Shown: one piece after another, positions 35,374 to 45,315 of the stretch
How the letters are laid out: every line of letters starts with the position of its first letter
Position numbering within the stretch: position 1 is the stretch's first letter
Assembly (NCBI RefSeq): GCF_918698115.1
Contig: NZ_CAKKLV010000008.1
Span: forward strand, 1 to 64,000
Direction: 5' to 3'
Length of the DNA: 64,000 bases
DNA from: Peribacillus sp. Bi96
GTDB taxonomy: Bacteria > Bacillota > Bacilli > Bacillales > DSM-1321
Notes under the pieces: model-generated
Seen by the model: only the letters and a program-made list of their open reading frames with translations
Databases searched by the model: none
What the model was told of the DNA's origin: nothing
Translations under genes and position numbers: made by a program

Positions 35374-35604
35374 TCATTTTCTCCGATAGAGATATTGCAG
35401 TTCAGTTCCGAGCTCCCGGTTGAGCAGCTGTTCCATTTTTTCAAGCTCATTAATGCCGATGGGAGCATCGGCTGCTGTCCAGTGAATGGTATAAACAAAA
35501 TAGTAATCTCTTATTTTTCGGAAAATAACAGGCGAGTTCGGGAATTCATCAAAAATTGCCTTGATATTATAACGTCTCATGTAGGACCATTTAACAAGCT
35601 GCAT
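35374..35604 (-). CDS. Small hypothetical protein
   Basis: A 76-residue, basic, aromatic-rich protein (QLVKWSYMRRYNIKAIFDEF, then FRKIRDYYFVYTIHWTAADA, ending LQYLYRRK) of unknown family. It packs against the SDR gene end to end. The opposite-strand frame over the same DNA has no ribosome site, so I take the minus strand as coding. The start may be this ATG (behind AAGGATGG) or up to 21 bases earlier. Confidence 0.55.
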   Translation of the reverse strand: MQLVKWSYMRRYNIKAIFDEFPNSPVIFRKIRDYYFVYTIHWTAADAPIGINELEKMEQLLNRELGTELQYLYRRK

Positions 35605-35673
35605 ATAGCTATCCATCCTTTTCAAAAGAGATCAATGACTGCCATGATGGCATGGCAGCCATTGGTCCGGTTC

Positions 35674-36465
35674 TTATTTATCGTTGAATAAATTGAACAA
35701 CCCTTTTGCTACACTGCCTTCCTCAGAAGATCCCCCATTTTGCGGCATTGCAGCAAATACACGGCTGGCAAGTCGGCTGAAAGGCAAAGATTGCACCCAG
35801 ACGGTTCCGGGTCCTTTTAATGTGGCGAAGAATAAACCTTCGCCTCCGAATAAGGCGGTTTTTACGCCTTTTACAAATTCAATATTATAATCTACCCCAC
35901 CTGTCATTGCTACCAGACATCCAGTATCGACGCGTAAAATCTCGCCTGCAGCCAATTCTTTTTTATGGATCGTTCCACCGGCGTGAACGAAGGTCATTCC
36001 GTCTCCTTCAAGCTTTTGCATGATGAAACCTTCACCGCCAAAGAAGCCAGCTCCTATTTTTCTCTGAAACTCAATTCCGACTGAAACCCCTTTTGCCGCT
36101 GCCAAGAAAGCATCTTTTTGACAAATGATTTTCCCGCCGAGCTCGCTTAAATCCATGGGAATGATTTTACCTGGATAAGGGGAAGCGAAGGAGGCATGTC
36201 TTTTTTCTCGTCCTTCATTCGTAAAAGCCGTCATGAAAAGACTCTCACCCGTAAGAAGCCTTTTCCCAGCACCAAATAGCTTACCGATCATTCCGCCGTC
36301 ACTATTCGAAGCCCCATCACCAAAGATGGTTTCCATCTTGATTTGGTCCTCCATCATCATTAAACTTCCAGCTTCGGCAATCACGGTTTCATGCGGATCC
36401 AATTCCACTTCAACAAACTGCATGTCGTCACCATAAATTTTAAAATCTATATCATGATTATTCAT
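35674..36465 (-). CDS. AIM24/TIGR00266 family protein
   Basis: A 263-residue protein of the AIM24 family, built from two tryptophan RNA-binding-attenuation-like beta domains. Typical stretches are [62 protein letters not shown] and [20 protein letters not shown], ending [14 protein letters not shown]. The biochemical role in bacteria is unknown; in yeast the homologue supports mitochondrial membrane organisation. AGGAGGA precedes the ATG at a good distance. Monocistronic. Confidence 0.92.
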   Translation of the reverse strand: MNNHDIDFKIYGDDMQFVEVELDPHETVIAEAGSLMMMEDQIKMETIFGDGASNSDGGMIGKLFGAGKRLLTGESLFMTAFTNEGREKRHASFASPYPGKIIPMDLSELGGKIICQKDAFLAAAKGVSVGIEFQRKIGAGFFGGEGFIMQKLEGDGMTFVHAGGTIHKKELAAGEILRVDTGCLVAMTGGVDYNIEFVKGVKTALFGGEGLFFATLKGPGTVWVQSLPFSRLASRVFAAMPQNGGSSEEGSVAKGLFNLFNDK

Positions 36466-36608
36466 TTACCATTTCCTCCTATCCGTCTTTTTTCATTGTA
36501 AAAGATTAGCTATCAATCTGCCAATAATTTTCAACCTTCCATCTAACTTTCTATATTTTTTGTTTTCAGGGGTATATCTAGTAAAATGAAGATAGAGAAA
36601 ACAGCAAG

Positions 36609-36637
36609 ACACTTAAGTTGAAATGTATCTTAGGTGT
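36609..36637 (+). promoter_or_regulatory. Hairpin abutting the glpK ribosome site
   Basis: ACACTTAAG and CTTAGGTGT form a nine-base-pair stem (one G-U pair) with an 11-base loop that ends one base before the AGGAGG of glpK. It could tune translation. I do not see a GlpP antiterminator target followed by a terminator. Confidence 0.35.
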
Positions 36638-36639
36638 AG

Positions 36640-38142
<1,503 letters not shown>

Positions 38143-38213
38143 AGTAAGTAAGGGTATTAGTAAAAAGAGAGATGAAATCGGAACGTCAAACTTATAAAAA
38201 GGGGTGTTTTTAT

Positions 38214-38681
38214 ATGTTAGTTAAGGATTTCATGATAAGGGAAGTCTATGTGGCCCGTCCTGATTTTACATTAAAGGAAATCCTGCGAACCTTTATCGAA
38301 AATAAAGTGGGCGGGGTTCCGGTCGTGGATGAACACGATAAGCTATTGGGGATGGTAACGGACGGGGATATCCTTCGTTATTTGACACCTGCAGAGGAAG
38401 CGATCATGGGGTATTTCACCTACATTACCATCCTTCCTGGTGAAGAATTGGATGAAAAGGTCACATCCAAAATGAATGACAAAGTCTCACAGATCATTAA
38501 AAATAAAAAAATCACGAAGCTGTCCCCCGAAGATCCGTTAGAGGATTTGATAAAGGTACTGTCCAAGCATCATTTCAAGAAAATCCCCGTAGTGGACAAA
38601 AATGATAAAGTCATCGGCATCATCAGCAGGGGAGATGCACTAAGGGCTCTTTATAAGGAATTCGTTCAAAAGCTGGAATAG
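38214..38681 (+). CDS. CBS-domain pair protein
   Basis: A 155-residue protein made of two CBS modules: VKDFMIREVYVARPDFTLKE with GGVPVVDEHDKLLGMVTDGD, and KKITKLSPEDPLEDLIKVLS with KKIPVVDKNDKVIGIISRGD. Such a Bateman pair binds adenine nucleotides and acts as an energy or ligand sensor, with no attached enzyme here. I start it at the ATG at 38214 after AAGGGGTG; an ATG at 38172 has no site. It follows glpK by 71 bases and may share its transcript. Partner unknown. Confidence 0.87.
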   Translation: MLVKDFMIREVYVARPDFTLKEILRTFIENKVGGVPVVDEHDKLLGMVTDGDILRYLTPAEEAIMGYFTYITILPGEELDEKVTSKMNDKVSQIIKNKKITKLSPEDPLEDLIKVLSKHHFKKIPVVDKNDKVIGIISRGDALRALYKEFVQKLE

Positions 38682-38695
38682 GGGAAGCAGTAATA

Positions 38696-38728
38696 AAAAG
38701 GCCTGTTCGTAATCGAGCAGGCCTTTTG
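38696..38728. terminator. Bidirectional terminator
   Basis: AAAAGGCCTGTTCG and CGAGCAGGCCTTTT (one mismatch) around a four-base loop, between the CBS gene and the convergent PBP gene. Confidence 0.93.
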
Positions 38729-38735
38729 TAATCAA

Positions 38736-40850
38736 TCACTGAGTGCTTTCTACTGCTTTGTCTGCATTAGATTCACCTTTTGCTCTTTTTTCCTTCAATT
38801 TAAAGTAGGCATCCATTGTTAATTCGCCGATCCGTTTGTTAATATCGTCTGCAGGCTTACCTTGATAAACCCATGGGACGACGACAGAGAATGCCACTTC
38901 AGGGTTATTGTGAGGTGCATATCCTACAAGTGTCAGATTTATTGTCGGGACTGGCTCACTGTATTGATTTCTCCGCGGTCCATCGTAAAAGGCTTCAGCC
39001 GTCCCCGTTTTCGCTGCTGCACGGTAGGATTTACCGCCGAAATATTTATAGGCCGTCCCGCCTGGCTCCTGTGCTACCTGTCTGAATCCTTCCTGGACAC
39101 GTTGAATCCAAACATCTTTCCCACCTAAATCGTTTAACACTTTGGGGCTCATTGTTTTAAAAACACTCCCCAATTCATTGTGTTCGTTGGAAGGATTCCT
39201 TATTTCCCTGACCATACGGGGCTCCAGCCTTTTTCCGCCATTTGCAATCGTCGATACATACTGTGCCAATTGCATTGGAGTATATGTATCATATTGTCCA
39301 ATCGATAAATCCAGCAACAATCCGTCTTTTGTATCGACTCCTTTAAATCCGACTGATTCATTTGGCAGGTCGATGCCTGTACGGACACCCAATCCGAATT
39401 GGGCATAATGATTCCGCATGACGGAAAAAGCTTCCTTGTTGATTCCTAACGGTCGATGTGGAATATAATGACCGCCGCCAATTCTGATAGCCGTCATGAA
39501 CATATAGACATTCGACGATTTTTTTAACGCGGTGACATCCGTAACATACCCTAAAGGGCTATATGATTTTTTTGGCTTAGCACCAGCCAATAAAAGTGGA
39601 TGATCATGAAACGCCGTTCCTGGAGAAATGGCTCCCGTCTGAAAGCCCGTGTAGACCGTAGCTCCCTTGACAGATGATCCCATCGTATAGGAGGTCGTGA
39701 TGTTCCCAAGGGCGAAATCTTTCATTTCGGTTAAGCCGGTTTCACTGTTACGGCCGTATTGCCTACCGGCCATCGTAAGCACCTCGCCTGTGTTCGGATC
39801 CATCAAAACGACGAAGGCACGATCTAATAAGTAGGTATTTCCCCTAGCCTTCGCCCTCCGCAATTCGCTCTCGATGATAGCTTCAACCTTTTGCTGCAGC
39901 TCCATATCAATTGTCAGGACCAAGTCTTTTCCGCTTTGCCCTTCAGTGAGGGTATTCGTTTTGATGACTTCCCCTTTGCTCAGCACATTTTCAACCCGCG
40001 TCTTTTGACCGCGCAGGACATCTTCATATTGTTTTTCGATATAACTTTTTCCGACCCGATCATTCCTGGTATAGTCGCGTGCTAGATAAAAGTCAATATT
40101 TTCACTGGGAATTCCTTCTTCTGAAGAAGAGACTTTGCCCAGAACCGAGCGCAGGGTCTCGTCATACTTATAGGTCCTTTCCCAATCCGTCGTTACGTCC
40201 ACGCCTGGCATTTCATCCAAATGCTCACTAACCCTGGCGTATTCTTTTGTAGTGACGTCTTTATTCTTCACGATGGACGGAGTGAGGGCATAGCCACTAT
40301 TGAATTCCCTGAATATGGCGATCACTTCCAATTCATCCTTGGTGAATTCCTGGATATTCTCTTCGGTGACCCGATCCATTTGAAGTTTGTATAAATCTTT
40401 TTGCTCCAGTTTCGTTTCTACTATTTTCTTTCTCTCTGCCTTGGTGATCAAAGCTTCGGCTTCTTTCGGGTGTTTTAAAATCCAAAAGTCCTTTTTATCC
40501 GGCAATGTTACCTTTTTCGTATCTTTTTCTATCAAGGTAGCAAGGACCTGGGCCGTTTTTACCATATCGGCCATTTTCGTATTTGGATATTTCGTATAAG
40601 TAATGGCGTTACGTGGCTCATTATCAACGACCGGGTTCAAGTTGCGGTCATACATCTTACCACGCGGAACTGGGGTATTGGCCACATCGTTTTCCGTTCT
40701 GTCGACTTCACGAAGATAATCATCCCCATACACGATTTGGACGATACCAAGCCTGATTATTAAGCTTGAAAATAAAATGAATATTAAAAAGAACATAATG
40801 TTCAATCGGAAAGGAATTGGATTTTTTTTCTTTTTTCCCTTGGCCATCAT
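38736..40850 (-). CDS. Class B penicillin-binding protein (PBP2/PbpA type)
   Basis: A 704-residue monofunctional transpeptidase anchored by one N-terminal membrane helix (about 20-40). Residues about 55-270 form the PBP dimerisation domain (NTPVPRGKMYDRNLNPVVDN). The transpeptidase domain is about 330-680: the SSVK tetrad in YTMGSSVKGATVYTG, SSN in LKKSSNVYMFM, and KTGTAEAF. Length and sequence match the elongation-type PbpA/PbpH group that keeps Bacillus cells rod-shaped. The residue following the active-site lysine is Gly instead of the more usual Pro. AAAGGA precedes two ATG codons; I use the one at 40850. Confidence 0.92.
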   Translation of the reverse strand: MMAKGKKKKNPIPFRLNIMFFLIFILFSSLIIRLGIVQIVYGDDYLREVDRTENDVANTPVPRGKMYDRNLNPVVDNEPRNAITYTKYPNTKMADMVKTAQVLATLIEKDTKKVTLPDKKDFWILKHPKEAEALITKAERKKIVETKLEQKDLYKLQMDRVTEENIQEFTKDELEVIAIFREFNSGYALTPSIVKNKDVTTKEYARVSEHLDEMPGVDVTTDWERTYKYDETLRSVLGKVSSSEEGIPSENIDFYLARDYTRNDRVGKSYIEKQYEDVLRGQKTRVENVLSKGEVIKTNTLTEGQSGKDLVLTIDMELQQKVEAIIESELRRAKARGNTYLLDRAFVVLMDPNTGEVLTMAGRQYGRNSETGLTEMKDFALGNITTSYTMGSSVKGATVYTGFQTGAISPGTAFHDHPLLLAGAKPKKSYSPLGYVTDVTALKKSSNVYMFMTAIRIGGGHYIPHRPLGINKEAFSVMRNHYAQFGLGVRTGIDLPNESVGFKGVDTKDGLLLDLSIGQYDTYTPMQLAQYVSTIANGGKRLEPRMVREIRNPSNEHNELGSVFKTMSPKVLNDLGGKDVWIQRVQEGFRQVAQEPGGTAYKYFGGKSYRAAAKTGTAEAFYDGPRRNQYSEPVPTINLTLVGYAPHNNPEVAFSVVVPWVYQGKPADDINKRIGELTMDAYFKLKEKRAKGESNADKAVESTQ

Positions 40851-41238
40851 TTTCATTCCTTTCTAGTAAAAGTAAAAAATAAGAAAATTCCTATCTCCAA
40901 TGATATATAAAATTAACTTATTTTTCTATGCTTTATCCGTAAATTTATCTATAAAGCCAAAAGAATGTTATTAATCTATAAAATTACTGGTATTCATAAA
41001 ATTAGGTAAATTTAAATAATTTGAATGCTAATGATTTGAGAAAGATTTTAATAGATAAAGAGAGGGTCAAGCCAAGCAGGGGGGTAATCAAGAGGGGGAT
41101 GGATTATGATTCGCTCATGTGAAAAAGGGGAAGTTCAAATCAAGAAGAGGTCGTGGTAAAAGATCGATGATTGACATACATCTCCGTAGAGAATCCATTC
41201 ACAAGGTCTTTTTGTACCATGACTTTTTAAATAGTCCA
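40851..41238. other. Gene-free, AT-rich upstream region of the PBP gene
   Basis: About 390 bases. No convincing gene; short frames on the plus strand over 41119-41361 have no ribosome site in the right place and overlap a supported leftward gene. It should contain the PBP promoter. Confidence 0.4.
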
Positions 41239-41592
41239 TTAGTTTGCTTCATATTTCCAAACGGGAGTTTCAGTCGCCACACAGATTATCTCTTTGAAAT
41301 ATCCGCAAAGCTCGAGCCACTTTTCAGGGTAAATATAGATAAAACGCTCCAGCGTTTCTAAAGAGTGCAACACCAGGCAATCGATTTGATCCGTTTTTTT
41401 ATTTTGTAAATTGAATAGAAGTTCATGTGGGATCGTGTAATAAGGATGGAGCTGATACGGATTCAGTATGACCGGGGAAATCTTTTTTTCTTCTATATAC
41501 TTGTCCGTTACAATCTTTTGGATCGCAAAGCTTTCATTTGTATGTAAATCCCCAATCTTGCTGTTTGGATTCAATAGTACAATGCCTCTCAT
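41239..41592 (-). CDS. Hypothetical protein
   Basis: A 117-residue soluble protein (RGIVLLNPNSKIGDLHTNES near the start, then IVTDKYIEEKKISPVILNPY, and DQIDCLVLHSLETLERFIYI towards the end). I do not recognise the family; the strand-helix pattern with LLNP and LVLHSLETL loosely recalls the resolvase N-terminal fold but no catalytic serine or DNA-binding domain is seen. The start at 41592 follows GGGTGA; an in-frame TTG at 41631 is an alternative. It lies 75 bases downstream of yppC on the same strand. Confidence 0.6.
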   Translation of the reverse strand: MRGIVLLNPNSKIGDLHTNESFAIQKIVTDKYIEEKKISPVILNPYQLHPYYTIPHELLFNLQNKKTDQIDCLVLHSLETLERFIYIYPEKWLELCGYFKEIICVATETPVWKYEAN

Positions 41593-41667
41593 TTGATTCA
41601 CCCATTCTTTTTTGCTAACCATTCTTGCCAAATGGAGGATGGGATATTCAAAGTAAGAGGCTTGATG

Positions 41668-42783
41668 CTAGAAAAAGGCTTTCAGTTCGTTTATGGTTTT
41701 GAGATGTTTGACATTTTCGAGCACCTTGTTGGTCAGGTCCACCTTTTTAATAATAGGAGAGCTTTGTAAATCTTCAACCTGGCTTTCCTTTGTAAACCAA
41801 TCAATGGAAGGGGGAGGAAAGAAAATTTGATCTGACCATGCATCATGTAGGGTGGGACTGTAAATTTTATCATCTTTGGATGCGGATGCATCGGAGGTAT
41901 ATATGGTTTGCCAATAATCCTTTCTCGAACCAGTATGCGTAACCTCTTTTATAAACTGGCTAACACCGCGAAAAACAGCGGGCTGAAAAAGAAGCTCATA
42001 TAAGAATTTTCCCGTTTCTATACGCTGTTTCGGATCGGCAAAGCGTTCAACGGTAAGTCCGGTCAAGGAATGGAGTCCGTCCTTCTTATTTGCATAAGGA
42101 AAGATCACGTTGGTGAAGCCTAAGAATTCCTGTAGTTGAAAATCAAGCCTCCGGAGGATTTCACCATGATGGGTGCGTTTTATTACCCTTTCCTGAAGCA
42201 TTCTTTGTTCATTGATGATAAGCGACGTTGTTAAAAGGGATGACTGGGGTTCCTTGATGAAAGATTCCCAAATCGGGGCCATGAATCTTGAAATATGGAA
42301 GAGGGGTAAATACTTTCTTAATGGAAGCTCTTTTTGTTTAGAATGTTCATATAAAAGGAGTTGAGGGAAGGCATCGGCAAATATGGCTGAATTGGCGCGC
42401 TCAAGGAACAGGAAAAATTTCTGCCGTTCCGCGCTGTCAAGGAGATGGGTCATGGATGAACTTTTCAAGTCAGTCATATGGTATCCTCCATTCCTTGAAA
42501 CCATATGTGCTAAAAAGGCCCAATGTACCTCGGGGTTACGATTATAATAAGCAAGATATGCTTGTGTTCTTGTGATATTATTGCGATTCAAGGCAGCCGT
42601 CTTGGATCGAATGCTTTTAACAAGCGCGGTTTCCTCGGGGAAAAAAGCTTTTGACCCGTCCGTAGGCTGAAAAAGCTCTTTTTGTAAATGGGATTTTAAC
42701 GTGTCATAACTTTCCGCATCGATGATGGGTTTCGTTTTAACAAAGCTTTTGCCTAACAGCTTCTGCACATATTGGGAGAACAT
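41668..42783 (-). CDS. yppC: YppC-like DUF2515 protein
   Basis: A 371-residue soluble protein resembling Bacillus YppC (DUF2515). Recognisable stretches are NRNNITRTQAYLAYYNRNPE with VHWAFLAHMVSRNGGYHMTD, and FLFLERANSAIFADAFPQLL. In B. subtilis yppC lies next to recU and ponA; that context is missing here. Function unknown. GGTGAT stands close to the ATG at 42783; a longer reading from 42807 is possible. A short membrane-protein gene lies upstream on the same strand. Confidence 0.8.
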   Translation of the reverse strand: MFSQYVQKLLGKSFVKTKPIIDAESYDTLKSHLQKELFQPTDGSKAFFPEETALVKSIRSKTAALNRNNITRTQAYLAYYNRNPEVHWAFLAHMVSRNGGYHMTDLKSSSMTHLLDSAERQKFFLFLERANSAIFADAFPQLLLYEHSKQKELPLRKYLPLFHISRFMAPIWESFIKEPQSSLLTTSLIINEQRMLQERVIKRTHHGEILRRLDFQLQEFLGFTNVIFPYANKKDGLHSLTGLTVERFADPKQRIETGKFLYELLFQPAVFRGVSQFIKEVTHTGSRKDYWQTIYTSDASASKDDKIYSPTLHDAWSDQIFFPPPSIDWFTKESQVEDLQSSPIIKKVDLTNKVLENVKHLKTINELKAFF

Positions 42784-42878
42784 ACAATCACCACGAATGT
42801 TTTTCAATCATTATATGCAGAGCGGTCAAGAAAGGGGCTTTGCATTTGCAACGCCCTCAAGTTCATCGTTGAATTTTG

Positions 42879-43052
42879 TTATCGGTTATTTTTCTTCTTC
42901 TTTTCCAGGTGCAATAAAATATAATAAACGATCCAGAAAAGTAACACGGGAATAAAGGATAATGGTGTATATTTGGCCGGTACGGCAAATAAGATGAAAA
43001 TGGATAAAAATAAAAAGGGAACCGCTAGGAGTATATATTTTCTCCATTGCAT
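42879..43052 (-). CDS. 57-residue two-helix membrane protein
   Basis: An ATG at 43052 with GGAGG eight bases before it opens a 57-codon frame ending in TAA. The product begins QWRKYILLAVPFLFLSIFIF, continues through AVPAKYTPLSFIPVLLFW, and ends in a basic tail LEKKKKNNR, giving two membrane helices. No family is recognised. It lies about 95 bases upstream of yppC on the same strand. Confidence 0.65.
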   Translation of the reverse strand: MQWRKYILLAVPFLFLSIFILFAVPAKYTPLSFIPVLLFWIVYYILLHLEKKKKNNR

Positions 43053-43128
43053 ATGCTGAACCTCCTTAGGTTACGTCATTCTTATTAAGAATAAAGGATT
43101 ATCCATCAATAATCTAGAAAACTGACAA

Positions 43129-43157
43129 TTGACAAAAATATACACACGTAGTAATCT
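43129..43157 (+). promoter_or_regulatory. Sigma-A promoter of the multidrug transporter leader
   Basis: TTGACA (43129-43134), 17-base spacer, TAATCT (43152-43157). Predicted transcription start near 43164, about 46 bases before the leader peptide ATG and 400 bases before the first transporter gene. Confidence 0.7.
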
Positions 43158-43209
43158 TTAAACACGAGTTAAATATTACCATTATTCAATGAGAAAGGAG
43201 ACGAACGTC

Positions 43210-43290
43210 ATGACTAAATCAGTTAAGCACATAGATGCCATAACCGAATATTATCATACGTCCTCCTGCCTTGAGACATTGTCTTTCTAG
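43210..43290 (+). CDS. 26-residue leader peptide of the bmrCD-like operon
   Basis: An ATG at 43210 with AAAGGAGAC upstream opens a 26-codon frame ending in TAG. The peptide starts TKSVKHIDAITEYYHTSSC and ends LETLSF. The frame lies between a sigma-A promoter and a strong terminator, in the transcript leader of a drug-efflux ABC transporter. B. subtilis bmrCD is likewise preceded by a leader peptide gene (bmrB) that couples ribosome stalling by antibiotics to readthrough. Codons about 18-20 (CCTCCTGCC, 43262-43270) are complementary to the 3' arm of the downstream terminator (GGCGGAGG), allowing an antiterminator. Function by position and structure; expression is inferred. Confidence 0.7.
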   Translation: MTKSVKHIDAITEYYHTSSCLETLSF

Positions 43291-43378
43291 ATAAAGTCTC
43301 GAATGTGCTCATTGATCGTTTAAAGCGCAGGTTGTGGATTTTCGCGGCCTGCGCCTTTATATGTGTTCTTACACATCT

Positions 43379-43409
43379 AAAAGCTTCCGCTAATTGGCGG
43401 AGGCTTTTT
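43379..43409 (+). terminator. Intrinsic terminator within the bmrCD-like leader
   Basis: AAGCTTCCGC-taattg-GCGGAGGCTT stem (one G-U) followed by TTTTTGG. It is placed between the leader peptide and the transporter genes, so it must be read through for expression. A second stem-loop, GCGCAGG/CCTGCGC, precedes it at about 43325-43354. Confidence 0.85.
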
Positions 43410-43470
43410 GGTCTTTGGGGATTAAGGTGCAATAGCATCCTTTCCATATAAAAGATAGGAGGAATTATAA

Positions 43471-43527
43471 ATGAGACAAAAAACATTGGGAGTTTTACTG
43501 CAGCCAGGAGATCCAGAAAGCGGTTAG
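43471..43527 (+). CDS. 18-codon upstream frame before bmrC-like gene
   Basis: TAGGAGGAATTATAA precedes an ATG at 43471; the frame reads MRQKTLGVLLQPGDPESG and ends in TAG at 43527, 36 bases before the transporter start. The excellent ribosome site argues that it is translated. It could deliver ribosomes to the transporter gene or act as a second regulatory peptide. Confidence 0.5.
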   Translation: MRQKTLGVLLQPGDPESG

Positions 43528-43563
43528 CGCAGGGGCAGTTTGGAACTAAAGGGAGGGGAATTC

Positions 43564-45315
43564 ATGTTTGCGATTTTTAAAAAGCTGTCTTGGTTCTTTA
43601 AGGAACAATGGCAGCGTTATACCTGGGCCATTTTATTTTTATGTCTTGTGAATATTTTGGAGGTTATCCCGCCGAAGCTCGTCGGGAATGCCATCGATGA
43701 TATGAACAATGGCAACATGACGCAGGAAGGAGTCATGAAATACGTTATTTATTTGCTTATGGTGCTGTGTGGCAGCTACTTATTTGGGTATTTATGGAGT
43801 TATCTGTTATTTGGCGGCGGAAACTTGGTCGAACGAAAACTAAGGTCAGGGTTTATGGGGCATTTGATGAAAATGTCGCCGGCTTTTTATGAAAAAAACC
43901 GGACAGGGGACTTAATGGCAAGGGCCACCAATGATTTAAAGGCAATTTCACTCACTGCTGGCTTCGGGATATTGACGCTCGTTGACTCGGTGCTGTTCAC
44001 CATTACGGTCGTTGTCATGATGGGTGCAACCATCAGCTGGCAGTTGACGATTGCGGCGGTGCTGCCCCTTCCAATCATGGCAGTGATGATGCAAATCTAT
44101 GTGAAGAAAATTTATAAACGATTTACGGATGCACAAGCTGCCTTTGGTACTTTAAATGACAAGGTTCTGGAATCCATTTCAGGTGTCCGTGTAATTCGGG
44201 CCTATGTTCAGGAACGGGAGGACGAAAAGCAATTTGATGAAATGACAGAGGATGTATATCGTAAAAACCTTGCAGTGGCAAGAATCGATGCCCTCTTTGA
44301 TCCGACGATCAGCATTATTATCGGCATCAGTTATTTAATCGGTTTGGGCTATGGTGCTTATCTGGTTTTTCAACAGACCATAACGCTAGGCGGACTTGTT
44401 TCGTTCAATGTGTACCTAGGCATGTTAATCTGGCCGATGATCGCGGTGGGTGAACTGATCAATGTCATGCAAAGGGGAAATGCTTCACTTGATCGTGTTC
44501 AAGATACCCTTTCATATGAAGCGGATGTGAAAAACTCAATGGGGCTGGAGCGTATTCCAAATCCGGAAAATATGGGATTCAATCAAGTGTTTTTTACATA
44601 CCCATCCTCATCTGTAGTGAATCTATCCAATATTTCCGTTCGACTTGAACGTGGTCAAACATTAGGGATAGTCGGAAAAACAGGAAGTGGAAAAACGACA
44701 TTCGTGAAGCAATTGCTGCGGGAATATCCTTTAGGAAAAGGGGAAATATCTTTTGCCGGCATGCCGTTGGAGCAACTGGATCTTGAAGATATACGCAAAT
44801 GGATCGGCTACGTTCCACAGGACCATTTTTTATTTTCAAAATCTGTGAGGGAAAATATCTTATTCGGTAAAATGGATGCAACGGAAGATGAACTGGCTGA
44901 AGCTATCCGCCTTGCTGATTTTGAGAAGGATTTAATGATGCTGCCCAATCGTCTTGAGACACTCGTCGGTGAGAAGGGTGTCGCTCTTTCTGGAGGGCAA
45001 AAGCAGAGGATCTCGATTGCGAGGGCACTGATCAAAAATCCGGAAATCCTTATATTGGATGATTCCTTATCTGCTGTAGATGCGAAAACGGAAACGACAA
45101 TCATTGAAAATATCCAAAATGAACGGGCAGGGAAAACGACCATCATCACAACCCATCGCTTATCAGCCGTTCAACATGCGGATAGGATCATCGTGTTGGA
45201 CAGTGGAGAGATCATCGAAGAGGGAACTCATGAGGATTTACTGCAACATAATGGCTGGTATAGGGAGCAATACGAGCGACAGCAGGTTGACGAAGGGACG
45301 GAGATGAAGGCATGA
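43564..45315 (+). CDS. bmrC: Multidrug ABC transporter half, BmrC/YheI-like
   Basis: A 583-residue type IV ABC exporter half: membrane domain about 15-310 with six helices, ATPase domain about 335-575. Walker A is GKTGSGKTTF, the signature is LSGGQKQRIS, and Walker B is ILILDDSLSAVD, with aspartate where the catalytic glutamate normally sits (LDDS). That substitution is the mark of the degenerate half of a heterodimeric exporter such as BmrCD. Length matches B. subtilis YheI (585). GGGAGGGG precedes the ATG. The end overlaps the next gene by four bases. Likely substrates are drugs or lipids. Confidence 0.9.
   Translation: MFAIFKKLSWFFKEQWQRYTWAILFLCLVNILEVIPPKLVGNAIDDMNNGNMTQEGVMKYVIYLLMVLCGSYLFGYLWSYLLFGGGNLVERKLRSGFMGHLMKMSPAFYEKNRTGDLMARATNDLKAISLTAGFGILTLVDSVLFTITVVVMMGATISWQLTIAAVLPLPIMAVMMQIYVKKIYKRFTDAQAAFGTLNDKVLESISGVRVIRAYVQEREDEKQFDEMTEDVYRKNLAVARIDALFDPTISIIIGISYLIGLGYGAYLVFQQTITLGGLVSFNVYLGMLIWPMIAVGELINVMQRGNASLDRVQDTLSYEADVKNSMGLERIPNPENMGFNQVFFTYPSSSVVNLSNISVRLERGQTLGIVGKTGSGKTTFVKQLLREYPLGKGEISFAGMPLEQLDLEDIRKWIGYVPQDHFLFSKSVRENILFGKMDATEDELAEAIRLADFEKDLMMLPNRLETLVGEKGVALSGGQKQRISIARALIKNPEILILDDSLSAVDAKTETTIIENIQNERAGKTTIITTHRLSAVQHADRIIVLDSGEIIEEGTHEDLLQHNGWYREQYERQQVDEGTEMKA

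Noticed and set aside
41119..41361. An 80-codon basic frame on the plus strand.
   Set aside because: Overlaps the better supported leftward gene at 41239 and lacks a properly placed ribosome site.
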